From: an uncultured Acidovorax sp.
GTDB lineage: Bacteria > Pseudomonadota > Gammaproteobacteria > Burkholderiales > Burkholderiaceae_C
DNA length: 64,000 bases
Direction: 5' to 3'
NCBI GenBank assembly: GCA_913774625.1
Contig: CAJYHL010000051.1
Span: 1-64,000 of the forward strand
The notes beneath the pieces are model-generated. The model was not told where the DNA came from. It saw only the letters and a list, made by a program, of their open reading frames with translations, and made no database searches. Made by a program: the position numbers and the translations under genes. This document shows positions 58,141 to 64,000 of the stretch, in pieces (within the stretch, counting starts at the first letter, position 1; every line of letters begins with the position of its first letter).

Positions 58141-60327
58141 TCAAATCCGTGCGATGGCGGCGCGCAGCTCGTCCGCGCCCAGGATCTCCGAGAACACCAC
58201 CGGCGCACGGCCCGGCGCGTGCAGCACATAGACCGGCACGCCGCTGCGGCCCAGGGCGGCCAGCGCGGCGGTGATGGCCGGGTCGCGGCGCGTCCAGTCG
58301 GCCCGCAGCAGGGCCACGTTCTTGGCCGCGAAGTCCTGCAGCACGGCCGCGTCCGACAGCGTGGTCTGCTTGTTGTATTGGCAGGTCACGCACCAGGCGG
58401 CCGTGTAGTCCACGAACACCGGCCGGCCTTCGGCCACCAGCTTTTCGGGCAGGCCGGCCTGCCAGGGCTGCCAGCCGGCGGGCAGCGCCGCCGTGGCGCT
58501 GGCAGCAGCCGGCGCAGGTTCGATGGCCTTGGGGCCCCAGGCCCAGGCAAGCCAAGCGCATAGTGCTATGGAAAGAGGAGCGATCACGGCCCGCCCGCGC
58601 CCTGCCAGCGTGAGCGACCACACGGCCATGGCCAGCGCCACCAGCAGCGCCAGCAGGGCCGCCGCGCCGTTGATGCCGCTTTGCTGGCCCAGCACCCAGA
58701 CCAGCCAGACCACGGTGGCGAACATGGGGAAGGCCATCAGCCGGCGCAGCGTGTCCATCCAGGCGCCGGGGCGGGGCAGGGCGCGCGCCACGGCCGGCAC
58801 CCAGCTGGCGGCCAGATAGGGCAGGGCCAGGCCCAGGCCCAGCGCAGCGAAGATGGCCAGCGCCTGCACGCCCGGCAGGGTGGCCGTCAGGCCCAGCGAG
58901 GCGCCCATGAAGGGCGCGGTGCAGGGCGATGCCACGGCCACGGCCAGCACGCCGGTCAGGAAGGCGTCGGCCACCGGGTGCCGCGCCTGCAGGCCGGCCA
59001 GCCGGCCCGGCAGCATGCGGCCGAATTCGAAGACGCCCGCCAGGTTCAGCCCCAGCAGGGTGAAGAGCGCTGCCAGCCCGGCCACCACGGCGGGCGACTG
59101 CAGCTGGAAGCCCCAGCCCACGGCCTCGCCCGCCGCGCGCAGGCCCAGCATCAGCGCGCCCAGCAGCACGAAAGACAGCAGCACGCCGGCGGTGTAGGCC
59201 AGCCCGCTGACGCGGTGCGAACGCAGGCTCTGCGTGTGGCGGGCGAAGCCCACCACCTTGATCGCCAGCACCGGGAACACGCAGGGCATGAGGTTGAGGA
59301 TCAGCCCGCCCAGCAGCGCCCCGGCCAGGGCCGCGAGGAAGGTGCCCAGCGGTGCGGGCGTGGGCGCGGACCGGGGAGCCGGCGCCGCAGCGGCATTGGC
59401 CTGCAGCGCGGCCTGCAGGGCGGGCGACACGCCGGCCTGGCCGGGCAGCGGCGGCCAGCCTTCCCGCACGGGCAGCTCCACCCGCCAGCCCTGGCCGCCA
59501 TGGGCCAGCACCAGGGGCAGGGGCTCGGGGCCGGCGCTGCGGTGGGGCGACAGGGGCAGGCGGGCCGTCCACACGCCGCCCTGCCAGCGCTGGGCCACCG
59601 GGGCGGCGGTTTCGGCCACGCCGGGCGTTTCCGCGAACACGTCCAGCGTCTTGCCCTGCAGCGCGACCGGCAGGCCGGCCACCGACAGCGCCACCGCCGT
59701 GCCTTCCACGTGCGCCTGCGTTTCCGGCGCGGACGGCAGCGGCGCCGGATGGGCCTTGGCCGCGGCGTCGAAGGCGGCGGCATTCAGCGCGGTCGAGCCC
59801 TGCAGCGGCACCGTCAGCGTGAAGCTGCCCTCTTCGGGAATGCATTCCTTGCGGCAGACCAGCCACGAGGCATGCAGGGTGAAGCTCGCCTCCCGCGCCA
59901 GCGGGCCTGGCGCGAAGGCGCTGGTGACCGTCATGGGCACGGGCAGCAGCACCGTGCCTTCGTAGCCGTAGTTGGCCAGGTTGCCGATGGGAATCTTGCG
60001 CGGCACAGGCCAGGCGATCTCGCCCGCGTCGATGCCGGCCGGCAGCTGCCATTCGAACTGCGTGGGCAGGCCGGAATCGCCCGGGTTCTTCCAGTAGGTG
60101 TGCCAGTCGGGCTGGTGGGTGATGGAAAGCCCCAGCCAGAGCGGCTTGCCCGGCCCCACGCCCTCGGGCGCCTGGGCGATGAGTTCGGCCTGCACGTGCG
60201 GCGTGGTCACCACGCTGCCCGCCGCGCCGGGCCTGGGGGCCAGCTGCGCGCTGGCGCTCATCGGCAGAGCGCCTAGCGCTATGAAAAAAAGAGTGGGCAG
60301 CAGGCGCTGCAGCGGGCGGATGGACAT
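58141..60327 (-). CDS. DsbD/ScsB-like protein-disulfide reductase
   Basis: Passes electrons from cytoplasmic thioredoxin across the inner membrane to periplasmic disulfide proteins. The 728-aa protein has a signal peptide (about 1-27), an N-terminal DsbC/DsbD-like periplasmic domain with VCRKECIPEEG, a membrane domain with the paired Cys of NLMPCVFPVLAIK and ASPCTAPFMG, and a C-terminal thioredoxin domain with AAWCVTC. The N-terminal extension before the first membrane helix follows ScsB more than E. coli DsbD. The AlaX gene lies 60 bases upstream on the same strand. Confidence 0.92.
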   Translation of the reverse strand: MSIRPLQRLLPTLFFIALGALPMSASAQLAPRPGAAGSVVTTPHVQAELIAQAPEGVGPGKPLWLGLSITHQPDWHTYWKNPGDSGLPTQFEWQLPAGIDAGEIAWPVPRKIPIGNLANYGYEGTVLLPVPMTVTSAFAPGPLAREASFTLHASWLVCRKECIPEEGSFTLTVPLQGSTALNAAAFDAAAKAHPAPLPSAPETQAHVEGTAVALSVAGLPVALQGKTLDVFAETPGVAETAAPVAQRWQGGVWTARLPLSPHRSAGPEPLPLVLAHGGQGWRVELPVREGWPPLPGQAGVSPALQAALQANAAAAPAPRSAPTPAPLGTFLAALAGALLGGLILNLMPCVFPVLAIKVVGFARHTQSLRSHRVSGLAYTAGVLLSFVLLGALMLGLRAAGEAVGWGFQLQSPAVVAGLAALFTLLGLNLAGVFEFGRMLPGRLAGLQARHPVADAFLTGVLAVAVASPCTAPFMGASLGLTATLPGVQALAIFAALGLGLALPYLAASWVPAVARALPRPGAWMDTLRRLMAFPMFATVVWLVWVLGQQSGINGAAALLALLVALAMAVWSLTLAGRGRAVIAPLSIALCAWLAWAWGPKAIEPAPAAASATAALPAGWQPWQAGLPEKLVAEGRPVFVDYTAAWCVTCQYNKQTTLSDAAVLQDFAAKNVALLRADWTRRDPAITAALAALGRSGVPVYVLHAPGRAPVVFSEILGADELRAAIARI
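58556..58581 (-). repeat. Dispersed hairpin-type repeat inside the DsbD-like gene
   Basis: A 26-base element that matches 60269-60294 in most positions (GCGCNTAGYGCTATG followed by a purine-rich tail). It is within a hydrophobic segment of the reading frame. Confidence 0.4.
60269..60294 (-). repeat. Second copy of the repeat in the DsbD-like gene
   Basis: GCGCCTAGCGCTATGAAAAAA and a short tail, aligned with 58556-58581. It codes part of the signal peptide (FFIALGAL). Confidence 0.4.
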
Positions 60328-60386
60328 GGCGGGTATGGGAGGCGGGGCGGGCGGCTTTGGTTCCTGCGGGTGGGGGCGTGCCCGGG

Positions 60387-61133
60387 TCAGGCGAAGCCCA
60401 GCACCACGCGGCGCGCCATGGCGCCCTTCTTCTCGATCTTGGCGACCACCACCGCCCCGATCTCCGCGGTGCGCGCCACGTGCGTGCCGCCGCAGGGCTG
60501 CAGGTCGATCAGCGGATCGCTGCCGTCCGCGCCGCCCACCCGCACGGTGCGCACCGTGCCGGTGCCGCGCGGGGGCTGCACGCTCATGCTCTTGATCAGA
60601 GCCGGGTTGGCGTCCAGCTCGGCATCGCTGATGGCGCCGATGGCGACGGCATGGTCCTCGGCCACCAGCCGGGCGATGGCGGCGGTCAGCGCGTCCTTGT
60701 CCAGCGTGCCGTCCATGTGGAAGTCCATGCGCGCGCCTTCGGGCGTGATCGAGCAGCCGTTGACCGGCTGCGCCACCACATGGCAGAGCAGGTGCGTGGT
60801 GGTGTGCAGGCGCATCAGCCGGTGGCGGCGCTCCCAGTCCAGCCGTGCGGTCACCGCTTCGCCCACGGCGGGCCGGGGCGCGGCGGCATCGGCCGGCAGG
60901 TGGACGATGTCGGCGGTGGGGCGTCCCTCGGCGTCCTTGCCCTTGCGCGTGTCCGCCACGGTCCAGGCGCTGCCGTCCGCCCGCAGCAGCACCCCGCTGT
61001 CGCCCGCCTGCCCGCCGCCCAGCGGATAGAACACCGTGCGGTCCAGCACCACGCCGCCTTCGGGCGTGTGGGCGGTGACGGTGGCGCTGCATTCGCGGAG
61101 GTGGCTGTCCTGGCGGAAGAGGTCTTGGGTCAT
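60387..61133 (-). CDS. Alanyl-tRNA editing protein, AlaX
   Basis: Free-standing tRNA-editing enzyme of 248 aa that removes Ser or Gly wrongly attached to tRNA-Ala. The zinc site is visible as HTTTH (HxxxH) and the CGGTH block near residue 215, and GGGQAGDSGVL is the typical glycine-rich loop. Length fits the AlaX-M type. Confidence 0.92.
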   Translation of the reverse strand: MTQDLFRQDSHLRECSATVTAHTPEGGVVLDRTVFYPLGGGQAGDSGVLLRADGSAWTVADTRKGKDAEGRPTADIVHLPADAAAPRPAVGEAVTARLDWERRHRLMRLHTTTHLLCHVVAQPVNGCSITPEGARMDFHMDGTLDKDALTAAIARLVAEDHAVAIGAISDAELDANPALIKSMSVQPPRGTGTVRTVRVGGADGSDPLIDLQPCGGTHVARTAEIGAVVVAKIEKKGAMARRVVLGFA

Positions 61134-61377
61134 CGTGAAATGGTAGTCAATCCTGGCGGCAGGGCCGCCGCCGCATGCCGGCCCCTGGCGGGAACGCCAT
61201 CCAGCGGCCTGGTCCCTGCATGGTGAAGGCCAAGGCTGCCCTTGTTGCCAAAAGGGACATTTGTTAGCATAGGTAACATGCGGGGGAGGCAAGGCAACCG
61301 TCCCGCGGCCTTCTTTGCTCTGCTCTCCTTTGCTCTTCTCCCGATCACCTCCATACGACCACAAGGAGCTGACCCGC

Positions 61378-61887
61378 ATGACTTCGCTGCTCATGTTCGC
61401 AGGCCGGCGTGCCGCCGGGGTCCTGGCCCTGGCCTGCCGGCTGGCCGCCGTGGTGTCGGTGCTGCCGGCCCATGCCGCCGGGGTGCGGGGTCTGGCCGAA
61501 CCGCCGGAGGCCGTCGCGCTGGTCAAGCGCGTGGCGGGCCATGCCGAACTGTGGCGTGAAGGCGTGCGCCAGCCGCTGCAGGAAGGCCAGTCCCTCGCTG
61601 CGACCGACCGGCTGCAAATGGGCGCCGACGGCACGGCCGCGCTGGTGTTCCGCGACGGCACGCGGCTCACGATCGGCAATTCCTCCGAACTGCAGCTGCG
61701 CCGCTACGCCTTCGCGCCGAAGGCCGACGGATGCGACGACTGCGCCTTCGACGTCTATCTGGCCCGGGGCCGGGCGGTCTATGCCTCGGGCAAGATCGGC
61801 AAGCTCGCGCCGCAGTCGGTGCTGCTGGAAACACCCCACGGCACTGCCGGCGTGCGGGGCACCCGGCTGATCCTGGAGGTGGATTGA
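61378..61887 (+). CDS. FecR-domain periplasmic protein
   Basis: A 169-aa secreted protein with a signal peptide (about 1-33, cut near AHA-AG) and a FecR-type domain: QEGQSLAATDRLQMGADGTAALVFRDGTRLTIGNSSELQLRRY. It overlaps the OmpA-like gene by 1 base (TGATG). FecR/OmpA/CHASE2 gene sets occur in other Betaproteobacteria; a cell-envelope sensing role is inferred. The 244-base leader holds two weak palindromes (CCCTT...AAGGG and TGTTA...TAACA near 61246-61278) but no gene. A plausible ribosome site AAGGAG lies before the ATG. Confidence 0.85.
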   Translation: MTSLLMFAGRRAAGVLALACRLAAVVSVLPAHAAGVRGLAEPPEAVALVKRVAGHAELWREGVRQPLQEGQSLAATDRLQMGADGTAALVFRDGTRLTIGNSSELQLRRYAFAPKADGCDDCAFDVYLARGRAVYASGKIGKLAPQSVLLETPHGTAGVRGTRLILEVD

Positions 61888-62531
61888 TGGGCCTGCGAAT
61901 GCCTTTCGGCCCGCGCGTGCTGCTGGCCGCGCTCTGCGGCGTGCTGGCCCTGCTGCTCGGCGGCTGCGCCGCGCCGCCGCCGGCGCCCCGGGCGGGCACG
62001 ACGCTGATCCTGCTGCCCGACGATGACGGCCATGTCGGCAGCGCCTGGCTCGGCGGGGCGCAGGGCCGCCAGACGCTCAGCGAGGGCTTCAGCGGCACGA
62101 CCATCGCCGGCGGGGCAGCGGCGCCTTCCGCGCCCCGGGCGCTCGGCCAGGGGGCTGTCGACGCCCGCTACGCCGCGCTGCTGGCCGCCCAGCCGCTGCC
62201 TTCGCGCAGCTTCACCCTGTATTTCCTGCATGGCAAGACCGTGCTGACGCCGGCCTCCAGGACCCAGGTTCCCGAACTGCTGCGCGCCGTGCGCGAGCGC
62301 AGGCCCGCGGTCATCGGCATCTTCGGCCATACCAGCGCCGTGGGCGAAGGGGACTTCAACCAGCAGCTTTCGCTGAGGCGCGCCCAGGCCGTCGAACGCC
62401 TCGTGCGCCAGGACGATCCCGACGTGGGCCCGGTGGAGGTCCGCGGGCTCGGCAGCACCGAGCCGCTCAAGGAAGCCGGCATCGGCCCCAATGACCCGCG
62501 CAACCGCCGGGTCGAGGTGCAGATATTTTGA
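61887..62531 (+). CDS. OmpA-family lipoprotein
   Basis: A 214-aa protein with a lipobox (LLGGC at about 27) and a C-terminal OmpA/MotB peptidoglycan-binding domain: LYFLHGKTVLTPAS, GHTSAVGEGDFNQQLSLRRAQAVERLV and NDPRNRRVEVQIF. It should sit in the outer membrane and hold peptidoglycan. It is co-translated with the FecR-like gene upstream and overlaps the CHASE2 gene by 4 bases. Confidence 0.9.
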   Translation: MGLRMPFGPRVLLAALCGVLALLLGGCAAPPPAPRAGTTLILLPDDDGHVGSAWLGGAQGRQTLSEGFSGTTIAGGAAAPSAPRALGQGAVDARYAALLAAQPLPSRSFTLYFLHGKTVLTPASRTQVPELLRAVRERRPAVIGIFGHTSAVGEGDFNQQLSLRRAQAVERLVRQDDPDVGPVEVRGLGSTEPLKEAGIGPNDPRNRRVEVQIF

Positions 62532-64000
62532 TCGCCGGCCTGCGTTGGTTCCGCTTCGACCACCCGTTCAGCCGCCGGCAGGTGATCGCGCTGTTCTGCG
62601 CGAGCCTGGCCGTGGCGATGGCCGCCGGCGTGCTGTCCGCTGTGCGGCTGCCGTTTTTCGCATCGGCGGACCATCTGGTGCTGGACAACTGGCTGCGCAT
62701 CGGGGCGCCGGCCGCTCGTGAGCCCGGCACCGTCATGGTGGATATCGACGATGCCAGCCTGGCCGCCGCCGGCCAGTGGCCCTGGCCGCGCTACCGCATC
62801 GCCACGCTGGTGCAGCGCATCGCCGCAGCGCGGCCCGCTGCGATCGCCCTGGACATCTTCTTCCCCGAGCCCGACCGCAGCTCCCTGAACACGCTGCGCG
62901 AGAGCTTCCGGCGCGACTTCGGGCTGGAGCTGTCCATCTCGGGCGCTCCCGCCGGCCTCTACGACAACGACGGCTACCTGGGCCGCGTGCTGGCCCGCAC
63001 GGGCACCGTCGGCGCGAACTACCTGTACTTCGACCGCCGCACCGCGACCCCGCCGCCGGGCGGGCCGGCGTCAGCCGAACTGCCGCCGGACCCCTCGTTC
63101 GGCCTGCTGGACCTGCCGCGCGCGACCGGCATCCTGCCCAATACGCCAGCCATCGAGGACAGCCTGGGCCGAAGCGGCTTCGTCAACAACAGCGTGGACA
63201 GCGACGGCACGCTGCGCCGCGTGCCGCTGCTGATCGCGCACGAGGGCAAGGTGTATCCCAGCCTGGCGCTGGCGGCCGCGATGCAGGCCCGGGGCGTGCG
63301 GGCCGTGCAGGTCGAGGAGACGCCGGGCGGGCTGCAGGTGAAGGCCGGGCCGCTCACCGTGCCGGTGGACCGGCAGGGGCAGGCCCTGCTGCGCACGGCG
63401 CGCAGCGCTGCGGATTACCCGACCCTGTCTGCGGTGGATGTCCTGAACGGGCGCTTCTCTCCGGAGGCCTTCGCGGGCCGGGTCGTCTTTCTGGGCAGTT
63501 CGGCCATCGGGCTGAACGACTACCACCGCACCGCCGTGATTCCCCGATTGCCGGGCGTGGCCGTCCAGGCGGCAGCGGCCGAGAACCTCCTGAACGGCGG
63601 CTTCGTCCGCCAGCCGGCCTGGGCGCCCTATGCGACGACCGCCGCGGCAATGCTGGCCGCCGCAGCCATCGCCTGTCTCTTCCTCTGGAGCAACAATCTC
63701 GCGCTGCTTCTGGGCGGCGCGGCGGCCGGCCTGCTGCCTTGCGCCGGCAGCCTGCTGCTCTTCCTGCGCACGGGCCTCTTCGTGTCCGCGGCCGTGCCCC
63801 TGCTGGTGGCCGGAGGGCTGCTGGCCGGCAGCTTCGCGGTGCGCTATGCCCTCGAGCGGTGGCGGGCCCGGACCTGGCAGCGCCAGCTGGCCAACGCGCG
63901 CGAGATCACCATCGCTTCCATGGCCTCGGTGGCCGAGACGCGCGACCCCGAAACCGGCGCGCACATCCAGCGCACCCAGCACTACGTGCGCGAGATCGCC
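62528..64000 (+). CDS. CHASE2 sensor protein with HD-GYP start, truncated by the window end
   Basis: 491 codons up to the window edge. The start is a TTG at 62528 overlapping the OmpA stop by 4 bases; no ATG gives a full N-terminus. An N-terminal membrane helix is followed by an extracytoplasmic CHASE2 domain with VMVDIDDASLAAAGQWPWPR and ALDIFFPEPD, then two or three helices near residues 365-440. The final residues, VAETRDPETGAHIQRTQHYV, are the beginning of an HD-GYP phosphodiesterase domain that hydrolyses c-di-GMP; the catalytic HD and GYP motifs lie beyond the window. Confidence 0.85.
   Translation, partial: MIAGLRWFRFDHPFSRRQVIALFCASLAVAMAAGVLSAVRLPFFASADHLVLDNWLRIGAPAAREPGTVMVDIDDASLAAAGQWPWPRYRIATLVQRIAAARPAAIALDIFFPEPDRSSLNTLRESFRRDFGLELSISGAPAGLYDNDGYLGRVLARTGTVGANYLYFDRRTATPPPGGPASAELPPDPSFGLLDLPRATGILPNTPAIEDSLGRSGFVNNSVDSDGTLRRVPLLIAHEGKVYPSLALAAAMQARGVRAVQVEETPGGLQVKAGPLTVPVDRQGQALLRTARSAADYPTLSAVDVLNGRFSPEAFAGRVVFLGSSAIGLNDYHRTAVIPRLPGVAVQAAAAENLLNGGFVRQPAWAPYATTAAAMLAAAAIACLFLWSNNLALLLGGAAAGLLPCAGSLLLFLRTGLFVSAAVPLLVAGGLLAGSFAVRYALERWRARTWQRQLANAREITIASMASVAETRDPETGAHIQRTQHYVREIA

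Overview
The window is about 68-70% G+C chromosomal DNA of a betaproteobacterium of the family Comamonadaceae, most like Acidovorax and its relatives. The pointers are a Bug-type (TctC) receptor, a hemE-priA neighbourhood, short GCTAT...TAGC hairpin repeats of the kind scattered through these genomes, and the style of the housekeeping proteins. The genus is inferred from style, not from a marker gene.

Region by region. 1-1160: a truncated zinc-ribbon membrane protein bracketed by near-identical inverted repeats that look like IS5-type MITE ends. 1331-4983: a soluble four-PAS chemoreceptor and a triple-CheW adaptor. 5123-10552: SDR, glutathione transferase, a MASE1 protein with a degenerate GGDEF, tgt, uspA and a small conserved protein. 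10777-17412: outer-membrane phospholipase A, a membrane chemoreceptor, Rep helicase, an AEC transporter and a cupin. 17551-21052: a three-gene set (GT39, GT2, YdjC deacetylase) that fits lipid A amino-sugar decoration. 21221-29921: a gamma-glutamyltransferase lipoprotein, priA, a 700-bp gene-free stretch with repeated DnaA boxes, hemE, a Bug receptor and a sulfatase.

30022-39190 is the accessory region and the most interesting part. A membrane-anchored Mrr-like nuclease stands beside two very large, divergently transcribed NTPase genes of lower G+C. One (1,333 aa) reads as OST-HTH/LOTUS, helical region, Ig-like domain, STAND/AAA ATPase and a C-terminal phosphoribosyltransferase. The other (1,265 aa, TTG start) reads as a Cap4/DUF4297-like nuclease, a STAND ATPase and a long sensor-like C-terminus. 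A frameshifted tail of an integron-type tyrosine recombinase abuts the 3' end of the second gene. I read this as a mobile, probably antiphage, two-component NTPase system whose combined architecture I do not recognise as a named system.

39263-46485: NhaR-like regulator, TerC, DUF2062, a TetR/MFS efflux pair, an SUMF1-like periplasmic protein and a branched-chain amino-acid-type binding protein. 46600-55955: an mdtABC-type tripartite efflux operon with its own outer-membrane factor; its first RND subunit carries a 35-codon in-frame insertion. 56143-57991: an overlapping OLD-like ATPase/TOPRIM pair, a second candidate defence module. 58141-61133: a DsbD/ScsB-like disulfide reductase and an AlaX editing protein. 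61378-64000: a FecR-domain protein, an OmpA-like lipoprotein and a CHASE2-HD-GYP protein that runs off the end. I saw no tRNA, rRNA, complete insertion sequence or CRISPR array.
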